DNA of 64,000 nt from JAAYVZ01 sp035384965 (GCA_035384965.1 DAOOJE010000008.1:44183-108182); one strand, 5' to 3'. Positions 1 through 8,675 are shown, numbered from the stretch's first letter. Notes: generated from the letters alone by a model not told the origin. Made by a program: numbers and translations.

Positions 1-604
1 CGAGCGCCGGCGCGAGGTTGGCGGCCAGGGCGGCAAGCGCGTGGTAGAGCGGCTTGTGCCGCGCCGGAAGGCTCACCGGGGCCAGCCCCAGGCGGCGCGC
101 CAGGGCGCGCACGTGCCTCACCCCCCGCGGATCGCCCTCGACCGCGGCCGCCACTCCGGCGAGCGGCACCAGCGGCCCGTCGCCGCGGCCGAACGCCATG
201 AGCGGGTGCAGCGCCGCGAGCGAACGTCCCGGCGCCCGCAGCGGCTCGAGCACCGCCGCCGGCAGTACCCCCGAGGTGTGCGCCGCCAAGCGCAGCTCGC
301 GACCCACGCGGGCGGCGAGGCCGGCCGCGCACGCCGCGATGGCGGAGTCGGGGACGGCCAGGAGCCCGCCCCACGCCGACGGGAGCCGTTCGCCGGGGGC
401 GAGGACCGCAACCCCCGGGAGACAGCGCCTCGCCCTGGCGCGGGCCCCGGGATCCGCATCCACCACGGCGCTCAGAGGCACGCCGGCCGCCGCCATCGAG
501 CGGGCGAGCTGCAACCCGCACCGCCCCGCGCCCACGACCAGCCAGGCCCCAGGCTCGCGGCCTCTGGCCGATCCGACGCCTTCCCCGCCATGCGGCTCGA
601 CCAC
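1..604 (-). CDS. Rossmann-fold DUF2520-type oxidoreductase, 3' end outside window
   Basis: The minus-strand frame from a GTG at 604 stays open to the window edge, giving about 201 residues. An N-terminal dinucleotide-binding loop (VVGAGRCGLQLARSM) is followed by a segment HTSGVLPAAVLEPL and then LAALHPLMAF, the layout of Rossmann-like proteins with a C-terminal DUF2520 domain, related to F420/NADP-dependent oxidoreductases. The conserved ARRLGLAPVSLPARHKPLYH stretch marks the start of the helical DUF2520 domain. An in-frame TAG lies just upstream of the GTG, so no earlier start exists. A TAGCAT box ends 6 nt before the GTG, which suggests a leaderless mRNA. Substrate is unknown; the family is sometimes found near pantothenate genes, but no such neighbour is visible here. 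Confidence 0.8.
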   Translation of the reverse strand, partial: MVEPHGGEGVGSARGREPGAWLVVGAGRCGLQLARSMAAAGVPLSAVVDADPGARARARRCLPGVAVLAPGERLPSAWGGLLAVPDSAIAACAAGLAARVGRELRLAAHTSGVLPAAVLEPLRAPGRSLAALHPLMAFGRGDGPLVPLAGVAAAVEGDPRGVRHVRALARRLGLAPVSLPARHKPLYHALAALAANLAPAL

Positions 605-610
605 GCAAAC

Positions 611-620
611 ATGCTACAGT
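611..620. promoter_or_regulatory. Overlapping divergent promoters of the DUF2520 gene and hrcA
   Basis: On the plus strand TGCTACAGT (612-620) is an extended -10 box for hrcA, whose TTG start is at 658. On the minus strand the same bases read TAGCAT (616-611), a -10 box 6 nt before the GTG of the divergent gene. The two -10 boxes share five base pairs, so the two polymerases should exclude each other. No good -35 is seen on either side. Confidence 0.55.
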
Positions 621-657
621 AAGCCGGGAGCCGGGTCCGATTCGGGGAGCTGTCGGG

Positions 658-1707
658 TTGATCCAGGAGAACCTCACTGAGCGCCAGCGCGAGATCCTCT
701 GCGAGGTCGTGGAGCTCTACGTCGCACAGGGCGAGCCCGTCGCCTCCACGGCCGTGGCCAGGGTCTCCCAGACCGGGCTGTCTTCGGCCTCGATCCGCAA
801 CGAGATGGCGCACCTCGAGTCCGCCGGTCTTCTCGTCCAGCCCCACACTTCGGCGGGGCGCGTGCCATCGGATCTCGGCTACCGCGTCTACATCGACAGG
901 CTGCTCAGGAACCACTCGCTCCCGTCCCGGGACGCCCGGCGCCTGCGGGCCATGCTGCCGCCGGCCGCCTCGCTCGAGGAGTCGCTGGCGCAGGTGAGCC
1001 GCGTACTGGCCGAGGTGACACGCGAGGTGGGCATGGCGGCGGTGCCGGCGACCCACGAGGCGACCGTCAGCTCGATCCACTTCGTTAAGGTCGCCACACG
1101 CCGCATCCTCGGCATCGTGGTCACTGCCGGCGGACTCGTCGACTCCCGGTTGCTGGCCGTCGAGCGCGACTACTCGGGGAGCGAGCTCGAGCGGATCTCG
1201 AACTACTGCTCCGATCAGTTCGCCGGCCTGACGCTCGAGCAGATCCGCGCCCGCCTCCTCGCCCTCATGGCCGAGGAGCGGAGCCGTTGCGACGAGCTGC
1301 TCTCCGGCGTGCTGGCGCTCGCCCAGCGGACCGTCGTCCCGCCGGCGATGGGCGGCGAGGTGTACGTGGACGGCGCGACCCACTTGCTGGAACGCGCCAG
1401 CCCCTCGCAGATCGAGGCCCTGCGCAGCCTGTTCGCGGCCTTTGCCGACAAGGCGTTGTTGCTCTCGCTCCTCAACGAGTACCTGGCGGCCTCGGGCCCC
1501 AGCGTCGCGGTCGGCTCGGAGATGCCGATCGCCAGCGACGGCGACCTCGGCCTCATCGTGACGTCGTTCCGGTGTCCGAGCGGCGAGCGCGGCGTGGTCG
1601 GCGTGATCGGCCTCAAGCGCATGGAGTACTCACGCATCATCCCGGTTGTCGAGTTCATCGGCAGCTACCTGAGCGAAGTTGGAGGAAGCCCGGGAGGGCA
1701 GGCATGA
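658..1707 (+). CDS. hrcA: Heat-inducible transcription repressor HrcA
   Basis: This is the 349-residue HrcA repressor, the normal family length. The N-terminal winged helix (TERQREILCEVVELYVAQGE, then SSASIRNEMAHLE) is clear, followed by the GAF-like dimer domain. HrcA normally binds CIRCE elements before chaperone operons and is released on heat shock. The start is a TTG at 658 with GGGGAG at 644-649, 8 nt upstream. The stop overlaps the grpE ATG by 4 nt, so the two are translationally coupled. I see no CIRCE inverted repeat between the -10 box at 615-620 and the start codon, so whether HrcA controls its own operon here is uncertain. Confidence 0.95.
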   Translation: MIQENLTERQREILCEVVELYVAQGEPVASTAVARVSQTGLSSASIRNEMAHLESAGLLVQPHTSAGRVPSDLGYRVYIDRLLRNHSLPSRDARRLRAMLPPAASLEESLAQVSRVLAEVTREVGMAAVPATHEATVSSIHFVKVATRRILGIVVTAGGLVDSRLLAVERDYSGSELERISNYCSDQFAGLTLEQIRARLLALMAEERSRCDELLSGVLALAQRTVVPPAMGGEVYVDGATHLLERASPSQIEALRSLFAAFADKALLLSLLNEYLAASGPSVAVGSEMPIASDGDLGLIVTSFRCPSGERGVVGVIGLKRMEYSRIIPVVEFIGSYLSEVGGSPGGQA

Positions 1708-2330
1708 GCAAGGACGAGCAGGTCGTCGACCTGACAGACATCGGCGGGGAGGACGCCGCTCCCGCGAACCAGTGCGATGTCTTCGAGACGCCTCCCCAGC
1801 CAGCCGCACAGGATGATGCCCTGCGCGCGGAGATCGACGAGCTGCAGCACGAGATCGACCGTGTGAAGGAGCTCTATCTTCGCAAGCTGGCGGACTTCGA
1901 CAACTACCGCAAGAGGCAGGAACGCGAGATGGCGGAGTACCGCCGGCTGGCCAACGCCAACCTCATTCGCGACCTCCTCCAGGTGGTCGACAACCTCGAG
2001 CGAGCGGTCGGCGTGCAGGGCGGCGCCGACGACAGCCTCCGAGTGGGCGTCGAGCTGGTCCTCAAGCAGTTCAAGGACACCCTCCGCAGGCACGGCGTGA
2101 TCGAAGTCAACCCCGAGGGCGAGCCGTTCGACCCGACGGTCCACGAGGCCATCCAGCGCGTCGACAGCCAGGAGGTGGACGACAACATCGTCGTCCAGGT
2201 GATGCAGAAAGGCTACCTGCTGAGCGAGCGGCTGCTCCGCCCGGCACTCGTGGTGGTCGCTGTCCCGGTGCGGCCGCAGCAGCTTCCCGAACCCTTCGAG
2301 GACGACCATGGCGAAGATCATCGGAATTGA
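1704..2330 (+). CDS. grpE: Nucleotide exchange factor GrpE
   Basis: GrpE (208 residues) releases ADP from DnaK. An acidic disordered N-terminus precedes a long helix (LRAEIDELQHEIDRVKELYL, then DFDNYRKRQEREM), which forms the dimer stalk. The beta domain follows, with HEAIQRVDS and the closing RPALVVVAVP. The usual family C-terminus is VAVP or slightly longer; here about 20 extra residues are read through into the start of dnaK, giving a 23-nt overlap. The ATG at 1704 lies in an ATGA overlap with hrcA. Confidence 0.96.
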   Translation: MSKDEQVVDLTDIGGEDAAPANQCDVFETPPQPAAQDDALRAEIDELQHEIDRVKELYLRKLADFDNYRKRQEREMAEYRRLANANLIRDLLQVVDNLERAVGVQGGADDSLRVGVELVLKQFKDTLRRHGVIEVNPEGEPFDPTVHEAIQRVDSQEVDDNIVVQVMQKGYLLSERLLRPALVVVAVPVRPQQLPEPFEDDHGEDHRN

Positions 2331-4170
2331 CCTCGGCACCACCAACTCGTGCGCCGCGGTGGTGGAGGGCGCCCGCCCTCTCGTCATTCCCAACCGCGAG
2401 GGCGCCCGCACCACCCCGTCGGTGGTGGCCCGGGCCGCAGACGGCGAGCTGCTCGTCGGCCAGATCGCGCGCCGCCAGGCCCTGACCAACCCGCGCAACA
2501 CGGTCTACGCGGTCAAGCGCCTCATCGGCCGCAAGTACAACACCTCGGAGGTGGCCAAGGCGAGGAGCCTGGTGCCGTTCTCGATCATCGAGGCGCCGAA
2601 CGGCGACGCTCACGTGCAGATGGGCGACCGGGGCTACTCGCCGGAGGAGGTCTCGTCGTTCATCCTCCGTGAAATCAAGGAGTTTTGCGAGGCGGCGCTG
2701 GGCGAGGAGATCGACCAGGCGATCATCACCGTGCCGGCCTACTTCGACGACTTGCAGCGCCAGGCCACCAAGGACGCCGGGACGCTGGCGGGGCTCGAGG
2801 TGTTGCGGATCATCAACGAGCCCACGGCGGCGTCGCTCGCCTACGGCTTCGGCCGCGACGGCAACGAGACCATTGCGGTGTACGACCTCGGCGGCGGCAC
2901 CTTCGATATCTCGATCCTCGAGATCGGCGACGGCGTCTACGAGGTGAAGTCCACCTCCGGCGACACCTTCCTGGGCGGCGAGGACTTCGACGCCCGGATC
3001 ATCGACTTCCTGCTCGAGCAGTTCTACAAGGAGACGCGCGTCGACCTGAGGTCCGACTGCATGGCGATGCAGCGCCTCAAGGAGGCGGCCGAGACCGCCA
3101 AGTGCGAGCTGTCCTCGGCGCAAACGACCTCGATTTCCCTGCCGTTCATCGCCACCGACGGCGCCCAGGCGCTCCACCTCAACGTCACCCTCACTCGCGA
3201 GCAGCTCGAACAGCTCGTGGGCGACCTCGTGCAGTCCACGCTGGGGCCATGCCAAAACGCCCTCGAGGCAGCCGGTCTGCGGCCCTCGGACGTCCACCAG
3301 GTGATCCTGGTCGGGGGCCAGACCCGGATGCCGCTCGTCGGCCGTACCGTGGCCGAGTTCTTCGGGCGGCAGCCCTCGCGCGAGATCAACCCCGACGAGG
3401 TCGTGGCAGTCGGCGCCGCGATCCAGGCCGGGATCGTCCAGGGCGAGATCAAGGACCTCGTGCTGCTCGACGTCACGCCGCTATCGCTCGGCATCGAGAC
3501 CCGGGGCGGTCTGTTCACCAAGCTCATCGAGCGCAACTCGACGATCCCCACCCGCAAGTCCCAGATCTTCACCACCGTGGCCGACAACCAGCGCTCGGTC
3601 GAGATTCACGTCCTGCAAGGCGAGCGTGAGCTTTCGAGCGAGAACAAGTCGCTCGGCAAGTTCGAGCTCGTCGGCATCCCGCCGGCACCGCGCGGCGTGC
3701 CGCAGATCGAGGTCACCTTCGCCATCGATTCGAACGGCATCGTGCAGGTCACCGCCCGTGACCTCGCCACGAACCGCGAGCAGTCGATCCAGGTGAACCC
3801 GGCGGGAGGGCTCTCGAAAGAGGAAATCGACCGCATGGTTCAGGAGGCGGACCGCTTCCGCAAGGAGGACATGCGGCGCAAGGAGCTGCGCCTCATGAAG
3901 AACCGCCTGGAAGGCCTGCTCTACACCAACGAGCGGGTGTTCAAGGAATTCGGCAGCCTGCTCGAGGCCAGCATCAAGGACAAGGTGAAGGAGGCGCTCG
4001 AGAGCGGCCGCCGCCTGCTCGACTCGGACGACAAGTCAGCGATCGAGGTGGCGATCCTGTCGATCCAGGAAGCAGCCCGGTACCTCACGCAAGTCATGCT
4101 CATGGATCCGACCAGCTTCCTCAAGGGCACGGGCGGCGACGGGGTGGTCGAGGGAGACGGCAAGTCGTGA
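2308..4170 (+). CDS. dnaK: Chaperone DnaK (Hsp70)
   Basis: DnaK (620 residues) is the ATP-driven Hsp70 chaperone. The nucleotide-binding domain shows IGIDLGTTNS at residues 4-13, VYDLGGGTFDISILE near 190 and the VGGQTRMP motif near 335. The linker DLVLLDVTPLSLGIET leads into the peptide-binding domain. The C-terminal lid is present but the tail is short and ends in a glycine-rich acidic GTGGDGVVEGDGKS rather than the longer E. coli tail. It begins inside grpE and ends in a 4-nt overlap with dnaJ, so the chaperone set is made from one transcript. Confidence 0.98.
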   Translation: MAKIIGIDLGTTNSCAAVVEGARPLVIPNREGARTTPSVVARAADGELLVGQIARRQALTNPRNTVYAVKRLIGRKYNTSEVAKARSLVPFSIIEAPNGDAHVQMGDRGYSPEEVSSFILREIKEFCEAALGEEIDQAIITVPAYFDDLQRQATKDAGTLAGLEVLRIINEPTAASLAYGFGRDGNETIAVYDLGGGTFDISILEIGDGVYEVKSTSGDTFLGGEDFDARIIDFLLEQFYKETRVDLRSDCMAMQRLKEAAETAKCELSSAQTTSISLPFIATDGAQALHLNVTLTREQLEQLVGDLVQSTLGPCQNALEAAGLRPSDVHQVILVGGQTRMPLVGRTVAEFFGRQPSREINPDEVVAVGAAIQAGIVQGEIKDLVLLDVTPLSLGIETRGGLFTKLIERNSTIPTRKSQIFTTVADNQRSVEIHVLQGERELSSENKSLGKFELVGIPPAPRGVPQIEVTFAIDSNGIVQVTARDLATNREQSIQVNPAGGLSKEEIDRMVQEADRFRKEDMRRKELRLMKNRLEGLLYTNERVFKEFGSLLEASIKDKVKEALESGRRLLDSDDKSAIEVAILSIQEAARYLTQVMLMDPTSFLKGTGGDGVVEGDGKS

Positions 4171-5276
4171 ATTCGAAGCGAGACTACTACGAGGTGCTCG
4201 GCGTCGCTCGCAGCGCCAGCCCGGCCGAGATCAAGGCCGCATACCGCAAGGCGGCGGTCAAGTATCACCCCGACCGGAACCCCGGCGACAAGGAGGCCGA
4301 GGAGCGCTTCAAGGAAGCAGCAGAGGCCTACGCCGTGCTTTCCGACCCCGACAAGCGGGCGCAGTACGACCGCTTCGGCCACTCCGGCGTGGGTGAGCAG
4401 CCGTTCACCGGCTTCGACGCGTCGATCTTCGGCGATTTCGCTGACATCCTCGGCAACATCTTCGGTTTCGAGGGCTTCTTCGGGGGCAGCCGGCGACGCT
4501 CCGGCGGCCCGGAGCGGGGCGCCGACCTGCGCGTCACGACCACGCTGTCGTTCGAGGACATGGCGCGGGGCGTGGAGCGCACCCTCACGGTCGTGCGCGA
4601 GGAGAGCTGCGAGACGTGCCGCGGCGCCGGCACCACCTCCGCGAGCGGCCGGGAGACCTGCCGGGCGTGCGGCGGCCGCGGCCAGGTCCGGCTGAGCCAG
4701 GGGTTCTTCACCATGGTGCAGACCTGCCCGCAGTGCGGAGGAGCCGGACAGGTCATCAGGGATCCGTGCCAGACCTGCCGCGGGTCGGGGCGAGTCGAGG
4801 CCCGGCGGGAGGTGAAGGTCAGCATCCCGCCGGGCCTGGAGGACGGCACGCGCGTGCGGGTCGTCGGGCAAGGCGAGGGCGGCGTGCGCGGCGGTCCTCC
4901 CGGTGACCTTTACGTGGTCGTGAGGGTGCAGCCCCACGAGTTCTTCGTCCGCGACGGTGCCGACCTCCACCTGGAGGTCGAGGTCTCCGCGTTCCTCGCC
5001 GCGCTCGGCACCGAGGTCGAGGTGCCGACCCTGGACGGCAGCGAGAAGGTCCCGGTGCCGTCGGGCACCCAGCCCGGCGACACCGTGACCCTGCGCGGCA
5101 TGGGGCTGCCGCGTCTGCGTCGCGGTGGCAGGGGCGATCTGGTCGTGCACTTCAAGGTCGCGGTTCCGCGGCGTCTTTCCGCCAAGCAGAAGGAGCTCCT
5201 GCAGGCGATCCTGCGGGAGGACGAGAAGCCGAGCGTCTTCAAAAAGGTCCGCGATCTCTTCGAGGGCAACGCATAG
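4167..5276 (+). CDS. dnaJ: Co-chaperone DnaJ
   Basis: DnaJ (369 residues) stimulates the DnaK ATPase and delivers substrates. The J domain carries the HPD triad (KYHPDRNPG near residue 35). A Gly/Phe-rich linker follows at about 75-115. The zinc-binding domain has four CxxCxGxG repeats: CETCRGAG, CRACGGRG, CPQCGGAG and CQTCRGSG. The C-terminal peptide-binding domains are complete. The start is a GTG at 4167 overlapping the dnaK stop, and the stop overlaps the GTG of prmA by one base. Confidence 0.97.
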   Translation: MNSKRDYYEVLGVARSASPAEIKAAYRKAAVKYHPDRNPGDKEAEERFKEAAEAYAVLSDPDKRAQYDRFGHSGVGEQPFTGFDASIFGDFADILGNIFGFEGFFGGSRRRSGGPERGADLRVTTTLSFEDMARGVERTLTVVREESCETCRGAGTTSASGRETCRACGGRGQVRLSQGFFTMVQTCPQCGGAGQVIRDPCQTCRGSGRVEARREVKVSIPPGLEDGTRVRVVGQGEGGVRGGPPGDLYVVVRVQPHEFFVRDGADLHLEVEVSAFLAALGTEVEVPTLDGSEKVPVPSGTQPGDTVTLRGMGLPRLRRGGRGDLVVHFKVAVPRRLSAKQKELLQAILREDEKPSVFKKVRDLFEGNA

Positions 5277-6124
5277 TGCGCTCGTTCCTCGTCCTGACGT
5301 GCCGGCTCCCGGCCGCCTGCGAGGATCGCCTCACCCAGCTTCTCGAGGCCGTCCCGGTACTGGGATGCCAGGTCGAGGACGAGGCACCCGACATCATTGT
5401 TTCCATCTTTCTCGAGGGCGAGCACGAGGACGCCCTCGCGGCGCTCGGTGCGGAGCTGCTGCTGCTCGGTGCCCGCGACATGGTGAGCGGGCCGTTCGCC
5501 GAGCGGGACTGGCTCGAGGAGTACCGCCGGGACGCCAGGCCCACCGCCGTCGGCGACCGGCTCTGGCTCGACCCCAATCCGGCCTCGCCCACCCCGCCGC
5601 CGGGGGACCGGCTGCACCTGCTGATCGAGCCTCGCCGGGCGTTCGGGACCGGGTCCCACGAGTCGACTCGGCTCGTGCTCGAAGTGCTCGAGACGCTCGA
5701 CCTCGCAGGCGTGCGCGTCCTGGACGTCGGGTGCGGCTCGGGGATCCTCGCCCTCGCCGCCTGCGGCCTCGGGGCCGCCGCCGCGATCGGCTTCGACATC
5801 GACACCGATGCCGTGTTCGTGGCGCGGCAGACCGTGGCGATCCAGCCCCGCCCTCTCCCCGTTCGGATCTTCGCCGGCACGATCGGGGCGATTGCCGCTC
5901 GCGCCAGGTTCGACCTCATCCTCGCCAACCTCCTCCCGGCCGAGTTCACCCCGTTTCTGGGCGAGCTCGCGGCGCTCCTGGCGGAGCGCGGCACCCTCGT
6001 GCTCTCGGGCCTCATGGCCGACCAGCGTCGGGTCGTCGAGGGCGATCTCGGCGCGTGCGGACTGCGAGTCGCGAAGGTGTTCGAGCTCGAGGAGTGGGTG
6101 GCGCTGCAGTGCGTGCCGGCATGA
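5276..6124 (+). CDS. prmA: Ribosomal protein L11 methyltransferase PrmA
   Basis: This SAM-dependent enzyme (282 residues) trimethylates ribosomal protein L11. The PrmA signature FGTGSHESTRLVLEVLE precedes the SAM loop VLDVGCGSGILALAA, and the catalytic-site motif LANLL is present. The N-terminal substrate-recognition region is shorter and less conserved, as is usual. The GTG start at 5276 overlaps the dnaJ stop. The order dnaJ-prmA-rsmE is common in bacteria and supports the call. Confidence 0.93.
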   Translation: MRSFLVLTCRLPAACEDRLTQLLEAVPVLGCQVEDEAPDIIVSIFLEGEHEDALAALGAELLLLGARDMVSGPFAERDWLEEYRRDARPTAVGDRLWLDPNPASPTPPPGDRLHLLIEPRRAFGTGSHESTRLVLEVLETLDLAGVRVLDVGCGSGILALAACGLGAAAAIGFDIDTDAVFVARQTVAIQPRPLPVRIFAGTIGAIAARARFDLILANLLPAEFTPFLGELAALLAERGTLVLSGLMADQRRVVEGDLGACGLRVAKVFELEEWVALQCVPA

Positions 6125-6828
6125 CCGTGACGCGGCTGGTGTGGCGAGGTTCCGCCCTCGCAGCCGGCGACCACCTCTTGCCGGCCGCCGTCTCGCACCA
6201 CGCCCGGGTGGCGAGGGTGGGCCCGGGCGAACCGGTGGAGGTCCTCGATCTCGACGGCACGGTCGGCGAAGGGGTGCTGCTCGGCTGGGAGGGCAGACGG
6301 GCCCGTCTCCGCATCGACCACCTTTGTCGCGAGCGCGGCGAGCCGCCGGGAGCCCTGGTCGTGGGCCTGGGAGTGCTGCACACCCAGGCGTTCGACTGGG
6401 CGGTCGAGAAGCTGACCGAGCTGGGGGCGACGCGCATCGTGCCGCTGCTGTGCGAGCGCGTGCAGGGACGCCGCCACGAACTGCGCATCGAGCGGTGGCG
6501 GCGCCTTTCGGATGCCGCGGTCGCCCAGTGCGGCCGTAGCCGCCCGGCCGCCATCGACCGGGTGACGGCTCTGGAGGAGTTTCTCGGCGGCGCCCCCGGA
6601 GTCCGCCTCGTGGCCGATTTCGGCGCCGGCCCGCTTCCAACCGCGCCGGTCCCGGTGCCGGGGGTCTCGATCCTGGTCGGCCCTGAAGGCGGGTTCACGC
6701 CGTCCGAGCTGGCGGCGGCGGCCGCTGCCGGCTTCCTCCCCCTCGGTCTCGGCCCGCGGACCCTCCGCGCCGAGACCGCTGCGGTCGGCGCCGTGGCGGT
6801 CGCCTGCGCCTGGGCCGGATGGCTGTAG
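6121..6828 (+). CDS. rsmE: 16S rRNA m3U1498 methyltransferase RsmE
   Basis: RsmE (235 residues) methylates U1498 of 16S rRNA and belongs to the SPOUT knot family. The knot motifs are visible: LVGPEGGFTPSE near 180, then LGLGPRTLRAETAA. The N-terminal PUA-like part includes HHARVARVGPGE. It overlaps prmA by 4 nt (ATGA) and is the last gene of the heat-shock operon; a hairpin terminator lies about 260 nt downstream, in the csp leader. Confidence 0.94.
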   Translation: MTVTRLVWRGSALAAGDHLLPAAVSHHARVARVGPGEPVEVLDLDGTVGEGVLLGWEGRRARLRIDHLCRERGEPPGALVVGLGVLHTQAFDWAVEKLTELGATRIVPLLCERVQGRRHELRIERWRRLSDAAVAQCGRSRPAAIDRVTALEEFLGGAPGVRLVADFGAGPLPTAPVPVPGVSILVGPEGGFTPSELAAAAAAGFLPLGLGPRTLRAETAAVGAVAVACAWAGWL

Positions 6829-7008
6829 CCTACCTGCCGGAGGCCAGAAAAGGTTCGGGACCGCTCCCCCCCCTGAGAGCGGCCCCGAGGGCCGGGCACG
6901 ATGCCCGGTGGGTTTCCCCGCTCCGGCAAACCACACCTCGCCGGGACGTATTCCCGCCCCGACGAGCCTCCCCCGCCTCGCCCGCCTCGACGCGACGCCT
7001 CCCGGCAG

Positions 7009-7037
7009 TTGACAAACGCGAGCCGATGTGTCACCGT
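7009..7037 (+). promoter_or_regulatory. Probable promoter of the csp leader
   Basis: A perfect TTGACA at 7009-7014 is followed 17 nt later by a weak -10 (CACCGT, 7032-7037). A start near 7044 would give a leader of about 154 nt before the csp ATG, similar in length to the long leaders of cspA-type genes. The -10 is poor, so the exact start is uncertain. The gap 6829-7008 before it shows no gene. Confidence 0.4.
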
Positions 7038-7092
7038 ACCCGAGTGAGGTTTGGTGGTTGCCTTGAGTTTCAGTCAGTGATCAGCTCATGAC

Positions 7093-7124
7093 GCCGCAAG
7101 GACTCGCGACCTTGCGGCTTTTTT
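7093..7124 (+). terminator. Intrinsic terminator inside the csp leader (candidate attenuator)
   Basis: A 9-bp perfect stem, GCCGCAAGG (7093-7101) with CCTTGCGGC (7110-7118), has an 8-nt loop and is followed directly by six T (7119-7124). It could end the rsmE operon, but it also lies between the likely csp promoter and the csp start, so it may work as an attenuator. Two more hairpins follow: 7130-7146 (GCCGGG/CCCGGC) and 7156-7175 (GGCGGTC/GACCGCC), the latter ending just before the ribosome site. Confidence 0.85.
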
Positions 7125-7197
7125 GGTGGGCCGGGCCGCACCCGGCAGGAGCAACGGCGGTCACGGAAGACCGCCCGCGGTAAGGAGAAGCAGCAGC

Positions 7198-7398
7198 ATG
7201 GCGCAGGGAACTGTAAAGTGGTTCAACGACACCAAGGGCTTCGGGTTCATCACGCAGGAGGGCGGCGAGGACGTCTTCGTGCACTACACCGCCGTCGCCG
7301 GCGAGGGTTTCCGGACGCTCAAGGAAGGCGCTCGCGTCGAGTTCGACATCGTGCGCGGACCGAAGGGGCTGCAGGCCGCCAACGTTCGCACGATCTGA
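7198..7398 (+). CDS. Cold-shock domain protein, CspA family
   Basis: The 66-residue protein is a single cold-shock OB fold that binds single-stranded RNA and DNA and melts RNA structure. RNP1 (KGFGFI, residues 16-21) and RNP2 (VFVHY) are intact, and the start MAQGTVKWFND is typical. The ATG at 7198 has AAGGAG at 7182-7187; the reading frame runs further upstream but only through leader sequence. The structured leader suggests control by transcription termination or RNA folding. A GC-rich bidirectional terminator follows. Confidence 0.96.
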   Translation: MAQGTVKWFNDTKGFGFITQEGGEDVFVHYTAVAGEGFRTLKEGARVEFDIVRGPKGLQAANVRTI

Positions 7399-7419
7399 CG
7401 TTCGTCACGCGCAACAGGC

Positions 7420-7449
7420 AAGAGGGCGACCCCGCGGGGTCGCCCTCTT
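7420..7449. terminator. Bidirectional hairpin terminator between csp and alr
   Basis: AAGAGGGCGACCC (7420-7432) pairs perfectly with GGGTCGCCCTCTT (7437-7449) around a 4-nt loop. Both flanking genes converge on it. The stem begins AA and ends TT, so a short U-run is available in both directions, though the U tracts are short. Confidence 0.75.
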
Positions 7450-7475
7450 CGCTTGGTGCGCCCGACTCTCGCGGC

Positions 7476-8633
7476 TCACTCGACGAGGATGCGCGGCACC
7501 AGCGGCGAGAGGCGGGCGAGCAGCTCGTAGTTGATCGTCCCGGCGAGTTCCGCGAGCTCCTCCACCGTGACGCGCTCCTCGCCGTCCCGCCCGATCAGCG
7601 TCGCCACGTCTCCGACCCGCACGCCGTCGACGTCGGTGACGTCGACCATGATGATGTCCATGCACACCCGCCCGACGACCGGCGCCGGGCGCCCGTGCAG
7701 CAGCACGCGGGCACGGCTCGACAGGGCCCGCGGGTAGCCGTCGGCGTACCCTACCGGAATCACCGCGATGCGGGTCGAGCGCGTCGGCCGGTACGAAAGC
7801 CCGTATCCGATCGGCTCGCCCGCCTCGACGTGCTTGAGCTGGCCGACCCGGGCCCGCCAGCGCAGCGCCGGCGCCAGCTTGACACCGTCGCGCCCGTGCG
7901 CGAGCAGCCATGACAGGTGCGTCTCCTTCGAGGGCCAGTGGCCGTACAGCGAGATACCGATCCGGACCATATCGAAGTCAGCCTCCCGGAACAGCAGTGC
8001 CGCCGCCGAGCAGGCGGCATGGGCGACCACGCGGGGCCCCGCCACTGCACGAACCATCTCCACGGCCTCGCAGAAGCGCGCCAGCTGGCGGTACGCGAAG
8101 CTGTGGTCGGTGGTGTCCTCGATGTTGGCGAAGTGGGTCGCCACTCCGACGACCCGCAAGCCCCGCTCCATCGCCGCGCGCGCGAGGAGCGTCACTTCCG
8201 ACGGCCGCACCCCCTGCCGGTTCGTCCCGGTGTCCACCTTGAGATGGATGCCCAGCGGCTCCCCGAAAGCGCGAGCGCGCTCCCCCAGGGCGTCCAGCAC
8301 CTCGACGGCCGAGACCAACACCTCGACCGACGGGTCGACCACGGCCGCCACCTGCCCGGGGGTCAGATACCCCATGAGGAGGACAGGCAGCCGGATACCA
8401 GCCCGGCGCAGCGCCGCGACCTCGTCGGCGCCGTGCACGCCGAGCATGTCGGCACCCGCCTCCTGGCAGACGCCCGCCACCGGCTCGAGACCGTGGCCGT
8501 ACGCGTTCGCCTTCACCACCGCCAGGAGGCGGGTGGAGGCGCCGACCACCTCCCGGAAGAGCTGCAGGTTGTGGCGAAGCGCCGGGCGGGAGATTTCGAT
8601 CCAGGTCGTCAGGCCGTCGAAAGGAGTGCCCAT
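7476..8633 (-). CDS. alr: Alanine racemase
   Basis: The PLP enzyme makes D-alanine for peptidoglycan. The PLP lysine lies in AVVKANAYGHG (K41 from the chosen start), and the second catalytic tyrosine region IGYGLSYRPTRSTRIAVIPVG and the VGRVCMD motif are present. Length 385 residues fits the family. The frame extends to a start at 8672, but MGTPFDG at 8633 puts the conserved TWIEI strand at the normal distance from the N-terminus. It converges with csp and diverges from the DUF5924 gene. Confidence 0.95.
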   Translation of the reverse strand: MGTPFDGLTTWIEISRPALRHNLQLFREVVGASTRLLAVVKANAYGHGLEPVAGVCQEAGADMLGVHGADEVAALRRAGIRLPVLLMGYLTPGQVAAVVDPSVEVLVSAVEVLDALGERARAFGEPLGIHLKVDTGTNRQGVRPSEVTLLARAAMERGLRVVGVATHFANIEDTTDHSFAYRQLARFCEAVEMVRAVAGPRVVAHAACSAAALLFREADFDMVRIGISLYGHWPSKETHLSWLLAHGRDGVKLAPALRWRARVGQLKHVEAGEPIGYGLSYRPTRSTRIAVIPVGYADGYPRALSSRARVLLHGRPAPVVGRVCMDIIMVDVTDVDGVRVGDVATLIGRDGEERVTVEELAELAGTINYELLARLSPLVPRILVE

Positions 8634-8675
8634 GTCGGGGCAGGAGTGTACGCCGGTCGAGGCATCCTGCAAGGG

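Noticed and set aside
472..1383. Long minus-strand open frame opposite hrcA
   Set aside because: Arg/His/Gly-rich low-quality translation with no domain; it is a shadow of hrcA in GC-rich DNA. The same applies to most long antisense frames in the window, such as those opposite dnaK and OPT.
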